Assembly: GCF_025060755.1 (NCBI RefSeq)
Contig: NZ_JANYUY010000001.1
Location: forward strand, 248,001 to 312,000
Source of the DNA: Paenibacillus doosanensis
GTDB lineage: Bacteria; Bacillota; Bacilli; Paenibacillales; NBRC-103111
Direction of reading: 5' to 3'
Length of the DNA: 64,000 nt
The translations under genes and the position numbers were made by a program. The notes beneath the pieces are model-generated. The model did not search any database and was not told the origin of the DNA. It worked only from the letters and a program-made list of their open reading frames with translations. Of this stretch, positions 18,185 to 27,217 are shown in pieces; the first letter of the stretch is position 1, and each line of letters starts with the position of its first letter.

Positions 18185-19120
18185 TTACTTGCCTTCGCAT
18201 AACTGATAGATGACGTCGCTGAGCGTCTCCATATAAAGCGGATCGGTGTTCAGAGACGGGGTGCGCTCCAGATGGATTCCGAGCTCCTTGGCCGTCTGCT
18301 GCGCCTCGATATCGAGATCGTACAGCACTTCCAGGTGATCGGAGACGAAACCGACCGGACAAACAAGAACGTTCTGAACCTGCTCCTCGTTCTTTATCGT
18401 ATGCAGCACATCCAGAATATCCGGTCCCAGCCACGGCGATGCCGTTCGGCCCGCGCTCTGCCATCCGAACTGCCAGTTGTCGACGCCGGTCTGTTCGGCA
18501 ACCGCTTTGGACGTTGCAAGCAGCTGCTCCGGATACGGATCGCGCATTTCAACAATTTTTTCCGGCAGGCTGTGCGCCGTGAAGATAACGCGAATGTCCG
18601 CTTTGGGCGTATCTTCGAACCGCTGCAGCGTTTCCGTCACGCGGTTCGACAGCGCTTCGATCAATTTCGGATGCAGATGATAGCTTTTGACGAACTGCAT
18701 GGAAAGACCGAGCTCCTCCGCCTTCTCCTGCGCTCGCTTAATGTAGCCGCCCACGCTCATGACCGAATAATGCGGCGCCAGCACGATGCCGACCGCCTGC
18801 CGAATGCCGTCTTTCGCCATCTGCTCCACCCCGTCCTCAATGAACGGCGCGGCATGCTTAAGCCCTTGATAACAGACGAATTCCACTTGCGGATGATCGG
18901 CGTTGAGCCGCTCTTCCAATGCTTTCACTTGCTTGTTCGTATTTTCGCGAAGCGGGAAAAAGCCGCCTACAATCGCTTCGTAACGATCGGTCAATTCCTT
19001 CAGCTGCTCCGGGCTCGGCGGATTTCCGCGGCGAATATGGGTGTAGTAAGCTTCAACCTGGTCCAGGCTTTCCGGTGTTCCGTAAGACATCACCAGGACG
19101 CCGATACGTTGTTTGGACAT
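18185..19120 (-). CDS. hemH: Coproporphyrin III ferrochelatase
   Basis: A 311-residue chelatase. From the ATG at 19120, the metal-binding His183 (FTAHSLP) and Glu264 (SDHLEVLYD) fall at the same positions known for the B. subtilis enzyme. In Firmicutes this enzyme (CpfC) inserts iron into coproporphyrin III in the coproporphyrin-dependent heme branch. Four codons of upstream frame are excluded because the hemE stop lies 1 nt before this ATG and the ribosome binding site (AAGGAAGTGG) is inside the end of hemE, indicating coupling. The hemY/cgoX gene that usually follows is not in the window. Confidence 0.95.
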   Translation of the reverse strand: MSKQRIGVLVMSYGTPESLDQVEAYYTHIRRGNPPSPEQLKELTDRYEAIVGGFFPLRENTNKQVKALEERLNADHPQVEFVCYQGLKHAAPFIEDGVEQMAKDGIRQAVGIVLAPHYSVMSVGGYIKRAQEKAEELGLSMQFVKSYHLHPKLIEALSNRVTETLQRFEDTPKADIRVIFTAHSLPEKIVEMRDPYPEQLLATSKAVAEQTGVDNWQFGWQSAGRTASPWLGPDILDVLHTIKNEEQVQNVLVCPVGFVSDHLEVLYDLDIEAQQTAKELGIHLERTPSLNTDPLYMETLSDVIYQLCEGK

Positions 19121-19121
19121 T

Positions 19122-20186
19122 TTAAACACCACTTCCTTGTTTCAATTGGGCAATCGCTTGCTTGGAATAAGTATGAACGTAGTCCGTCAGCTCCCGCAGC
19201 TTGTCGAGCGATGCTTCCGGGAACAATCCGTGTCCCAGGTTGAACACATAGCCCGGCTGCTGAATGCCTTGATCGATAATGGCTTTGGCCTGCTCCTGAA
19301 TAACCTCCATCGGCGCCGTCAGCACATAAGGGTCCAAATTCCCCTGCACCGCAAAGGCCGAGCCGACTCTTCTCCGTCCTTCGGCTATCGATACGCGCCA
19401 ATCCAGCCCGATGACGTCGGCTTTGACGTTATGCAATAGCGGCAGCAGCTCCCCTGAACTGACGCCCGGGAAATAAATTTTCGGCTGCTCCTGGTCGCTC
19501 AGCTCCGCAAAGATCCGTTCGATCGTCGGCAGCACGTATTTCTCGAAATCTCTCGGCGACAAAGCTCCGATCCAGCTGTCGAACAACTGCACGGCTTTCG
19601 CTCCGGCGGCAAACTGTGCTTTCAAATAAGCGATAACCATATCGCCCAGCTTATCCATCAGCTGAAACCATACCGCAGGCTCGCCGTACATAAGCTCTTT
19701 CGTGCGGATGTAGTTTTTCGACGGCTTGCCCTCGATCAAATAGCTTGCTATGGTGAAAGGAGCCCCGGCAAACGTAATCAACGGAACCTGAAGCTCAGCT
19801 ACCAAAATCTCGATCGTTTTTATAATGTGGGATAAATCCTGCTCCACTTGAATCGGACGAAGCTTAGCCACGTCGGCCGCCGTCCGAACCGGGTTATGAA
19901 TCACCGGGCCAACGTCCTTCACGATGTCGAAATCAATGCCGATTGAAGCAACCGGATTCATAATATCCGAATACAAAATAGCCGCGTCAACCCCCAGCTT
20001 CTTCACCGGCATCATCGTCACTTCGGCAGCCAGCTCCGGCTGCTTGCATATTTCCAGCAAGCTGTATTTCTCCTTAATCTTGCGGTATTCCGGGTCGTAT
20101 CTTCCCGCCTGTCTCATATACCATACAGGGAGAGTATCTACCTCTTGTTTTTTGCACGCTCTAATAAAAGTGTCGTTATAACTCAT
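19122..20186 (-). CDS. hemE: Uroporphyrinogen decarboxylase
   Basis: A 354-residue enzyme that decarboxylates uroporphyrinogen III to coproporphyrinogen III. The signature PVWYMRQAGRYDPEYR (about 20-35) and catalytic-region ILYSDIMNP are present, as is GHGLFPEA near the end. It forms a coupled pair with cpfC. A strong promoter lies 43-71 nt upstream. The nearest good ribosome binding site, AGGAGT, is about 20 nt before this ATG and instead faces a two-codon ATG-GGG-TAA frame; a weaker TGGGGT lies closer. Confidence 0.96.
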   Translation of the reverse strand: MSYNDTFIRACKKQEVDTLPVWYMRQAGRYDPEYRKIKEKYSLLEICKQPELAAEVTMMPVKKLGVDAAILYSDIMNPVASIGIDFDIVKDVGPVIHNPVRTAADVAKLRPIQVEQDLSHIIKTIEILVAELQVPLITFAGAPFTIASYLIEGKPSKNYIRTKELMYGEPAVWFQLMDKLGDMVIAYLKAQFAAGAKAVQLFDSWIGALSPRDFEKYVLPTIERIFAELSDQEQPKIYFPGVSSGELLPLLHNVKADVIGLDWRVSIAEGRRRVGSAFAVQGNLDPYVLTAPMEVIQEQAKAIIDQGIQQPGYVFNLGHGLFPEASLDKLRELTDYVHTYSKQAIAQLKQGSGV

Positions 20187-20228
20187 TGGTTTACCCCATT
20201 TCCGTTTACTCCTAAGACCTACTACTCA

Positions 20229-20257
20229 TTATGCCCTATTTGGCAGGCTCTAACAAC
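20229..20257 (-). promoter_or_regulatory. SigA promoter of hemE-cpfC
   Basis: On the minus strand, TTGTTA (20252-20257), a 17 nt spacer and CATAAT (20229-20234). It shows that hemE-cpfC has its own promoter separate from the hemA run. Confidence 0.75.
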
Positions 20258-20420
20258 TGATTGCCCCCTATAGATTCCGACAAAAGTATGACAAGGACGC
20301 ACCCGCCGCGCCGTTAAAAACCGATTTTCTCATAGGAAAAGTATTCATTGACCGCTCCCTGATTACCCGCGGTTGGGCAGCGCCGACTGGCAGACGCGAC
20401 CAGCCTGAAGAAAAAGCGAA

Positions 20421-20459
20421 AAGAGTTTTTTAACCGAACGTGCCGGCTAAAAAACTCTT
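20421..20459 (-). terminator. Intrinsic terminator of hemB
   Basis: A long stem AAGAGTTTTTTA-(A)-CCG with CGG-(C)-TAAAAAACTCTT. It lies 20-60 bases after the hemB stop. The rest of the 293-base gap to hemE holds the hemE promoter and no gene. Confidence 0.7.
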
Positions 20460-20479
20460 CTCCTGGTCGTGCTGCCTTA

Positions 20480-21481
20480 TCAGAGGCTTCCTTCGCGAAG
20501 CCATTTGGCGATATCTTTGGCAAAGTACGTAATGATCAAATCCGCTCCGGCGCGTTTGAAGCCGAGCATCGTTTCCATGACGATCGACTTCTCGTCCACC
20601 CAGCCCTGAAGTGCCGCGGCTTTGATGAGCGAATATTCGCCGCTGACATTATAAGCGACGAGCGGCAGATCGAATTGATCGCGCAGCAAACGAATGACGT
20701 CCATATAAGCCATAGCCGGCTTCACCATCAGGAAATCGGCGCCTTCCACGACATCGGACTCCGCCTCGCGAAGCGCTTCACGCACATTGGCCGGGTCCAT
20801 CTGATACGTTTTGCGGTCGCCGAACTTCGGAGCGGAATGCGCCGCTTCGCGGAACGGACCGTAATAAGCGGATGCATATTTGACCGAATACGACATAATC
20901 GGAGTTTGATCGTAGCCCGCTTCGTCCAAGCCTTGGCGGATCGCATAGACGAAGCCGTCCATCATATTCGACGGAGCGATGATGTCGGCTCCGGCTTCCG
21001 CTTGGGACACGGCCGTTTTGATCAGCAGTTCAAGCGAAGGATCGTTCAAAATTTCGGCGCGCTGCGTCTTCTCATTCACATGAACGACGCCGCAATGGCC
21101 GTGATCGGTAAATTGGCACAAGCAAGTGTCGGCGATGACCAGCAGCTCCGGGTACAGCTCCTTGATCTTGCGAGTCGCTAGCTGGACGATTCCGTTATGG
21201 TCGTGAGCCGAAGTCCCGTGAGCGTCTTTATGCTCCGGCACGCCGAAAAGCATGATCGCTTGAATGCCGAGGCCAGTTACTTCTTTAAGCTCTTCTTGCA
21301 GCAAATCGAGCGATAGATGATACACTCCCGGCATCGAGGATATTTCTTCTTTCAACCCGGAGCCGTGCGTTACAAAAATAGGATAGATCAGATCATGAAC
21401 CGAAATGCTGCTCTCTCTCACCAGATTGCGCAAAGCTTGAGAGCTGCGCAGCCTCCGGTTGCGAACGATAGGATAACTCAT
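20480..21481 (-). CDS. hemB: 5-aminolevulinate dehydratase (porphobilinogen synthase)
   Basis: A 333-residue enzyme condensing two 5-aminolevulinates to porphobilinogen. Schiff-base lysines are Lys201 ([16 protein letters not shown]) and Lys254 ([11 protein letters not shown]). The zinc-type Cys triad is Cys120, Cys122 and Cys130 ([13 protein letters not shown]), so this is a Zn-dependent form. It is the last gene of the hemA-hemX-sirC-hemC-cobA/hemD-hemB run, 69 bases after the fused gene, and is followed by its own terminator. Confidence 0.96.
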   Translation of the reverse strand: MSYPIVRNRRLRSSQALRNLVRESSISVHDLIYPIFVTHGSGLKEEISSMPGVYHLSLDLLQEELKEVTGLGIQAIMLFGVPEHKDAHGTSAHDHNGIVQLATRKIKELYPELLVIADTCLCQFTDHGHCGVVHVNEKTQRAEILNDPSLELLIKTAVSQAEAGADIIAPSNMMDGFVYAIRQGLDEAGYDQTPIMSYSVKYASAYYGPFREAAHSAPKFGDRKTYQMDPANVREALREAESDVVEGADFLMVKPAMAYMDVIRLLRDQFDLPLVAYNVSGEYSLIKAAALQGWVDEKSIVMETMLGFKRAGADLIITYFAKDIAKWLREGSL

Positions 21482-21550
21482 AGCAGATTCCTCCTCATCT
21501 TCTTGTTAGTAACTATGAATGCAATATACCAGACTTGTCATTACTATTCT

Positions 21551-23077
21551 TTACGCATACAAGCTCTGCACGAGAGAAGCTACGGTAGCTTCCTCCGCCA
21601 CGTAATCGACGGTAAGACCGGCTTCCCGCGCCGTCTGCGCCGTCATCGGGCCGATACAGGCGATCCGGCATGACTGCAGCAGCTCAAGCGGCTTCTCCGC
21701 CCCCAGCTCGCGCAGCGCCAGCAGCAAATTCGTCACGGTCGAAGAGCTCGTAAACGTTATAATATGAAGCGCCTTCTGCTGAAGCAGATCGATCACCTCG
21801 GCCCCTCCGCCCGTATCCAGCACCGTTTCGTAGACGTCGACTTCGGTCACGTCCATTCCGAGCTGCTTCAGCCGCTCGGGAATATACGCTTTAGCGATGT
21901 CTGCGGTAGGAAGCAGGACGCGCTGCCCCGGCATCAGCTCTTGTTCGATCGATTCCAGCAGCACGTCGCCCTGAAACTTCGCAGGCAGCAGATCGACCAA
22001 CAAGCCTCTGCGTTCCAGCGCTTCGGCCGTCTTCGGGCCGACGGCGGCGATCCGGGCTTGATACAGCGTGCGGATATCGATCCGCTTCTGCTGCAGCCGT
22101 TCGAAGAAATAATCGACGCCGTTGACGCTGGTAAATAGCACCCATTCGAACTCCGGCAAGCGCTCCAGCGCCGCATCCAGCGCAGCTCTCGCTTCCTCGC
22201 TGGAAGGGGGCTGGGTGCGAATGACCGGGAACTCCACCGCTTCGCCGCCCAGCTCCTCGATTTGCTGAACGAGCTCGCTCGCTTGGCTGCGCGCGCGAGT
22301 TACCAGAATGCGCCGGCCGAACAGCGGCTTCTTCTCGAACCAGGCGAGCTTCTCGCGAAGCTTGACCACTTCGCCGACAATGATGACGGCCGGCGATTGA
22401 AAATTGGCCGCGCGCACCTTGTCCACGATATCCGTCAACGTTCCCGTCAGCGTCGCCTGCTCCATCCAGGTTCCCCAGCGGATTAACGCTACCGGAGTGA
22501 CGGCGGACTTGCCTCCGCGGATCAGCTGGCTGCAAATAAACTCCAAATTGGCCACGCCCATAAGAAAAATCAGCGTTCCCGACGCCTGGGCCAGATTGTC
22601 CCAGTTGACGCTGCTGTATGTTTTGTTCGGGTATTCATGCCCCGTAACGATAGAGAATGAAGAAGTAAAGTCGCGATGCGTAACCGGAATTCCCGCATAG
22701 GCGGGAACGGCGATCGCCGAGGTGATGCCCGGCACAATTTCGAAGCCGATGCCGTTATCCGCAAGCAGTTCCGCTTCTTCGCCCACGCGGCCGAATACGC
22801 TCGGATCGCCGCCCTTCAGACGGGTGACTACTTTGCCCTGAAGCGCCAGATCGACAAGCAGCTGATTGATTTCGCCTTGCTTCATCATATGCTTGTCCGG
22901 CAGCTTGCCGACAAAGATTTTCTCTGCGCCCGGCTTCATATGCTTCAGCAGCCTAGGACTGGCCAGACGGTCGTATACGACGACGTCGGCCCGCTGAATC
23001 GCCTCCAGCCCGCGCAGCGTAATGAGCTTCGGGTCACCGGGACCTGCTCCTACGAGATAGACGACGCCTTTACTCAC
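21551..23077 (-). CDS. cobA-hemD: Fused uroporphyrinogen-III methyltransferase / synthase
   Basis: A 508-residue bifunctional protein. Residues 1-245 are a SUMT/CobA-type SAM methyltransferase (VYLVGAGPGDPKLIT, VVTRLKGGDPSVFGRVGEE, GITSAIAVPAYAGIPVTHRD) that turns uroporphyrinogen III into precorrin-2. Residues about 250-505 are uroporphyrinogen III synthase (ILVTRARSQASELVQQIEELGGEAVEFP, VLFTSVNGVDYF, ITFTSSSTVTNL). The fusion couples formation of uroporphyrinogen III with its diversion to siroheme. In B. subtilis hemD is a separate gene. Start is GTG, 6 bases after the hemC stop; the ribosome binding site is modest. Confidence 0.95.
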   Translation of the reverse strand: MSKGVVYLVGAGPGDPKLITLRGLEAIQRADVVVYDRLASPRLLKHMKPGAEKIFVGKLPDKHMMKQGEINQLLVDLALQGKVVTRLKGGDPSVFGRVGEEAELLADNGIGFEIVPGITSAIAVPAYAGIPVTHRDFTSSFSIVTGHEYPNKTYSSVNWDNLAQASGTLIFLMGVANLEFICSQLIRGGKSAVTPVALIRWGTWMEQATLTGTLTDIVDKVRAANFQSPAVIIVGEVVKLREKLAWFEKKPLFGRRILVTRARSQASELVQQIEELGGEAVEFPVIRTQPPSSEEARAALDAALERLPEFEWVLFTSVNGVDYFFERLQQKRIDIRTLYQARIAAVGPKTAEALERRGLLVDLLPAKFQGDVLLESIEQELMPGQRVLLPTADIAKAYIPERLKQLGMDVTEVDVYETVLDTGGGAEVIDLLQQKALHIITFTSSSTVTNLLLALRELGAEKPLELLQSCRIACIGPMTAQTAREAGLTVDYVAEEATVASLVQSLYA

Positions 23078-23083
23078 CTCTGC

Positions 23084-24022
23084 TCAACCCCTCACCATGG
23101 CCAATATGTCAACAGCGCCTTGACGGATCAGCGTATCCGCCAGTTGGCTTCCCAGCTTATCCGGGTCCGTGCCGGTCATTGTTTCCTTAAGCATTTGCTT
23201 GCCGTCCGGCGTGCCCACCATCCCGGTCAGCGTAATGACCGGATTGCCGCCTTCGTCGCCGAGGCTGGCGTAAGCGCCGATCGGCACTTGACAGCCGCCG
23301 TTCAGCCTGCCGAGGAAGCTCCGTTCCGCCGCTACGGCCAGCGCCGTCGGCTCGTGGTTGAAGTGCTTCAAAAGCTCAAGCACGAACTCGTCGTTGCCGC
23401 GGCATTCGACGCACAGCGCTCCTTGCCCGACAGCGGGCAAGCTAAGCTCGGTCGGCAAGTACTCGCTGATGCGGTCCTGCCAGCCGGTCCGGTGCAAGCC
23501 GGCGGCCGCGAGCAAAATCGCATCGAAACCTTCGGATTCGAGCTTCTTCAATCTCGAATCGATATTGCCGCGGATCGACTCGATCTGAAGATCCGCGCGG
23601 TAATTTTGCAGCTGGCACGAGCGGCGCAGGCTGCTGGTGCCTACCTTCGCTCCTTGCGGGAGCTCGTCCAGCGTCACCCCGCCGCTCGTGATTAAGCAGT
23701 CCCGCGGGTCCTCGCGGTGCGGTACGGCGCCGACGACCAGTCCTTCCGGCAGCTCGGCCGGCATATCCTTCATGCTGTGCACGGCCATATCGATCTCGCC
23801 GTCGAACAGCGCCTGCTCGATTTCTTTGACGAACAGCCCTTTTCCGCCGACTTTGGATAAGGTGACGTCAAGAATCCGGTCTCCTTTGGTGACGATTTTT
23901 TTCAGCTCAAATTCGCACTCGATGCCTAGCTTTTGGCACAGCTCGCGCAGTTGTTCCACAACCTGCCCCGTTTGCGTCAGCGCTAATGCGCTCTGCCTTG
24001 TACCTACGACGATTTTTCGCAT
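23084..24022 (-). CDS. hemC: Hydroxymethylbilane synthase (porphobilinogen deaminase)
   Basis: A 312-residue enzyme that links four porphobilinogens into hydroxymethylbilane. The dipyrromethane cofactor Cys is Cys244 in LNGGCQVPIGAYA. GTRQSALAL, AVHSMKDMP and GTSSLRRSCQL are present. The ATG follows GAGGAG by 8 nt. It lies 24 bases after the sirC-type gene and 6 bases before the fused cobA-hemD. Confidence 0.97.
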   Translation of the reverse strand: MRKIVVGTRQSALALTQTGQVVEQLRELCQKLGIECEFELKKIVTKGDRILDVTLSKVGGKGLFVKEIEQALFDGEIDMAVHSMKDMPAELPEGLVVGAVPHREDPRDCLITSGGVTLDELPQGAKVGTSSLRRSCQLQNYRADLQIESIRGNIDSRLKKLESEGFDAILLAAAGLHRTGWQDRISEYLPTELSLPAVGQGALCVECRGNDEFVLELLKHFNHEPTALAVAAERSFLGRLNGGCQVPIGAYASLGDEGGNPVITLTGMVGTPDGKQMLKETMTGTDPDKLGSQLADTLIRQGAVDILAMVRG

Positions 24023-24046
24023 GCGGTCAGCTCCTCAACTTTGAAA

Positions 24047-24757
24047 TTATTCTATGTACTCCCGAATCGTGCGCCCTATGGCATCCATGCCTTGTGCAGT
24101 CGGTTCCAGACCGATCCTCTCCAGCAGCTCCGCCTTAGCCCTTTCGTCGAATCGTCCCGAACGAATCCAGGACAGCAGTTCCCATTCCAGCATTCGCTTG
24201 AACAGCTCTTGGCGGCGCTGCGTATCCGGCACGACCGATTGAATCAAGACGCGCAGCTCCTGCAGCACATCCAGATACTGCTCGTATTCCTCGCCGAATG
24301 CCTGCTCCAGCTCCCGCTTCACCTTCTTGGCGACGGCCGGGCTGGCTCCGGCGGTCGACACGGCAATCAGCAGCTTGCCGCGGCGCACCGACGCCGGGAC
24401 GATGAATCCGCTCCGTACGGCGTCGTCGGCTACATTAACCAGCTTGCCCTGCTGCTCCGCTTCCAAACGTACCGCCTTATTGACATCCGGCCGGTCGGTA
24501 GCGGCAAATATAAGATAAGCGCTCCGAATACACGACATTAACGGCCGGTAAGGCTCCGCTATGAGCCGGAGCTTCCCTTCTTGCTGCCATTGCCTGAGGC
24601 GGCTCGTCGCCTCGGGACTTACGACCGTCACCGCGGCCCCAGCTTCCAGCAGCGCCTGCGCTTTGCGCTCCGCTACCGCACCACCGCCTACGATGACGCA
24701 AGGCTTGTCCGCTATATTGATCATTAAAGGATAATAGTTCGGTTCTTTCCCGGACAC
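24047..24757 (-). CDS. Precorrin-2 dehydrogenase-like protein
   Basis: A 236-residue NAD-dependent dehydrogenase of the SirC/YlnF/Met8 N-terminal type that oxidises precorrin-2 to sirohydrochlorin. The nucleotide-binding loop VIVGGGAVAERKAQALLEAGA is near the start (about 21-41), followed by VVSPE, FAATDRPDVN and NVADDAVRSGFIVPA. The C-terminal approximately 80 residues are a helical dimerisation domain and do not form the chelatase. Inserted between hemX and hemC, it supplies the second siroheme step after the CobA half. Start is GTG with GGGGGAAG upstream; the N-terminus is less certain. Confidence 0.88.
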   Translation of the reverse strand: MSGKEPNYYPLMINIADKPCVIVGGGAVAERKAQALLEAGAAVTVVSPEATSRLRQWQQEGKLRLIAEPYRPLMSCIRSAYLIFAATDRPDVNKAVRLEAEQQGKLVNVADDAVRSGFIVPASVRRGKLLIAVSTAGASPAVAKKVKRELEQAFGEEYEQYLDVLQELRVLIQSVVPDTQRRQELFKRMLEWELLSWIRSGRFDERAKAELLERIGLEPTAQGMDAIGRTIREYIE

Positions 24758-24804
24758 CGGCTTCCCCCGTCCTTCGCGCTTTGCTTCTTGCCAGAGGCCT
24801 TACA

Positions 24805-25629
24805 TTACGACCATTGATGGAATGAAGAGTAAAAATTCGCAAAGACAAAATTGAGCGCCATAATAAAGAAGGCGGCCAAATTCCACAGCGCCAGCTTATA
24901 CCCCGGTGTCTTGAGCAGCAGCCGTTGAAATAAATAAAAAATATAAGCAAGCAGAACAAACCATGAGTTAATCACCTTCGGGTCGAAGAACAGCGTCAAA
25001 TCATGCTGCAGTGAAATCCAGACGACGCCTAGCGACATGCCGAACAGCAGAAGCGGCGTTCCGATCACTACCGATACGAAGGAATAGTAGTCCGTCTTGT
25101 CCAGACTCGGCAGCCGCTGCATCAGCTTGGTCCATTTCTTTTCTTTGAGCTGGCGGTGCAGAAACAAATACATGCCCGAAAACACGGCCGCTACGACGAA
25201 AGCGACGTAACTGGCAAGCGAGAAGCTGATATGGATGAACAGCACCTCATCGTTAATGTTCCAGGAAGCGAGCGTCGGCGATACCTTCGGATTGCTGAAA
25301 AAATTCAACGCCAGCACGGTAAAGCCGATGACATTGACGATAAAAACAAACAGCTCGATACGAAAAAAACGGTTCACTACGAGCGAGACCGTCACTAAAA
25401 GCCAGGATAGCATAAACAGCGTTTCAAACATGGAAAATGCGGTCGAACGGTCATGCCACACTAGGTTAACGACTAGATAGACCGTTTGCAGAATCCAAAC
25501 AAAAGAAAGCAACCCTGTCCCCATCCGTTTTGCGCTTCGGTTCGGACCGACAAAGTCCGAGAAGTAAAACAGCAGGCTCAGGGCGTATATATATATTGTG
25601 GCATCGTACAACCAGCTTTTCGTGACCAT
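24805..25629 (-). CDS. hemX: HemX, CcsA-like membrane protein
   Basis: A 274-residue integral membrane protein with about eight hydrophobic helices, of the CcsA/CycH cytochrome-c-assembly family. In B. subtilis HemX is encoded right after hemA and lowers the steady-state level of HemA. The same position here (14 bases after hemA) supports that role. It carries conserved His residues in LVWHDRS and LFIHISFSLASY in helix-adjacent loops. The ATG is well placed after GGAGAGGTGCC. Confidence 0.92.
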   Translation of the reverse strand: MVTKSWLYDATIYIYALSLLFYFSDFVGPNRSAKRMGTGLLSFVWILQTVYLVVNLVWHDRSTAFSMFETLFMLSWLLVTVSLVVNRFFRIELFVFIVNVIGFTVLALNFFSNPKVSPTLASWNINDEVLFIHISFSLASYVAFVVAAVFSGMYLFLHRQLKEKKWTKLMQRLPSLDKTDYYSFVSVVIGTPLLLFGMSLGVVWISLQHDLTLFFDPKVINSWFVLLAYIFYLFQRLLLKTPGYKLALWNLAAFFIMALNFVFANFYSSFHQWS

Positions 25630-25643
25630 GGCACCTCTCCCAA

Positions 25644-27038
25644 CTACGTTTTGGCCAAGGCATCGGCAGGCTTCATGGAAACCTTCGTTAACAGCTCATC
25701 CTTCCAACGCTCGTGCGTTTCGCTCAGCTCCTGCTGGCGGGCGGCCTGCTCGGTACGCTCCTGCTCTGCCAATTGCTCTTCCAGCGCGAATATTTTGGTG
25801 AAATACTCCAGCGCTTCGTCCCCATGGCGTTCGGCAGCCATTTCTTTAATCCGGTTGACAGGATCGCGCAGCATTTGATTGACGATGCTTTTCGTCAGCT
25901 TGCGAATGACCTTCAGCTCCCGCTCGTCCAAATCCGGCAGCTTCTTCAGGAGGCTGTCCATCGTCTCCTCGTGAATCGAGCTCGCCTTCGTCTGCAGCGC
26001 CTGAATGAGCGGTCTCACACCCAGCGTGCGCGTCCATTGGTCGAATGCGGCCATTTCGTCCACAATCATGTCCTCGATCACCAGCGCGGCCTTGCGGCGT
26101 TCCTGCAGATGATTGTTAACGATCGACTGCAAATTGTCGATGTCATACAAAAATACGTTCGGCAGCTCGCCGATGGCCGAATCCAGATCGCGCGGAACGG
26201 CGATGTCGATCATAAACAGCGGGCGCGAACGCCGCTTCTGCAGTACGGCCGCTACCTGCTCTTTGGTCAGCACGATATCCGCAGAGCCGGTAGAGCTGAT
26301 GACGATATCGACTTCTTCCAAATAAACGAGCAGCTTGTCCATGGAGCCCGCCACTCCTTCAAACTTGCCTGCCAGCTCCTGCGCTCGGCTCAAGGTACGG
26401 TTGACGACGATGACCTTATCCGCGCCGTTGGCGTACAAATGTTTGACCGTCAGCTCGCTCATCTTCCCGGCCCCGATGATCATCACCTTCTTGTGATCGT
26501 AGTTGCCGAAGATCCGTTTGCCCAGCTCGACCGCCGCGTAGCTGACGGAGACGGGGTTTTCTCCGATCCCGGTCTCCGTATGCGCGCGCTTGGCGAGCGT
26601 AACCGACTGCTTGAACAGCGTGTTAAACAGAATGCCCGTCGTCTTGCACTGCTGCGCCAGCAAAAAGGCGTCGCGGATTTGGCCTAAAATTTGCGTTTCC
26701 CCGATAACCATCGAATCCAGACCGCTGGTAACCCGGAATAAATGCTCGATCGCTTTTTCATTCTCGTAAATGTACAAGTGCTTATTGAATTCCTCGCGCG
26801 GTACGCCGAACCATTTCTCGATAAATCCGCGAAGGTAATGGCCGCACAAATGTTCCCGATCGACAACCACATATAACTCCGTACGGTTACAGGTGCCCAC
26901 TATGACACATTCCATGATGCTTTTCGTCTCTTTGAGCTCGCTCAGCGCCACTTCAAGATCTCCGTCGGCAAAAGTAAATTTTTCGCGGATCGAAACCGGC
27001 GCCGTACGATAATTCAAGCCCGCCACAACGATATGCAT
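25644..27038 (-). CDS. hemA: Glutamyl-tRNA reductase
   Basis: A 464-residue NADPH-dependent enzyme reducing glutamyl-tRNA to glutamate-1-semialdehyde, the committed step of C5 tetrapyrrole synthesis. The catalytic Cys50 lies in VGTCNRTELY. MVIGETQILGQI, IGAGKMSELTVKHL and VNRTLSRAQELA (NADPH domain) and a C-terminal dimerisation helix are present. The C-terminal tail is long and charged. The ATG follows AGGTGG. It is the first gene of the tetrapyrrole run and the likely control point, through HemX and heme feedback. Confidence 0.97.
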   Translation of the reverse strand: MHIVVAGLNYRTAPVSIREKFTFADGDLEVALSELKETKSIMECVIVGTCNRTELYVVVDREHLCGHYLRGFIEKWFGVPREEFNKHLYIYENEKAIEHLFRVTSGLDSMVIGETQILGQIRDAFLLAQQCKTTGILFNTLFKQSVTLAKRAHTETGIGENPVSVSYAAVELGKRIFGNYDHKKVMIIGAGKMSELTVKHLYANGADKVIVVNRTLSRAQELAGKFEGVAGSMDKLLVYLEEVDIVISSTGSADIVLTKEQVAAVLQKRRSRPLFMIDIAVPRDLDSAIGELPNVFLYDIDNLQSIVNNHLQERRKAALVIEDMIVDEMAAFDQWTRTLGVRPLIQALQTKASSIHEETMDSLLKKLPDLDERELKVIRKLTKSIVNQMLRDPVNRIKEMAAERHGDEALEYFTKIFALEEQLAEQERTEQAARQQELSETHERWKDELLTKVSMKPADALAKT

Positions 27039-27076
27039 GGGTGTCCACCTGCCTTCCTCTTCGTAATCTAGAAACC

Positions 27077-27085
27077 ATTATAGCA
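27077..27085 (-). promoter_or_regulatory. Extended -10 promoter of the hemA operon
   Basis: The minus strand reads TGCTATAAT about 40 nt before the hemA start. No convincing -35 is at the usual distance. It is the third TGCTATAAT in the window. Confidence 0.55.
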
Positions 27086-27217
27086 TATATTGCCGATGGC
27101 TCCGACAAATTTTTTGTATAATATGTGAAAGCGGCGCTGCGCAAACCGACACTATTTCCCTTATTTTCTGCTTTTTCTCGCGGCTTTATACGGACATTTG
27201 CCAAAAGTGGCAGCGGA

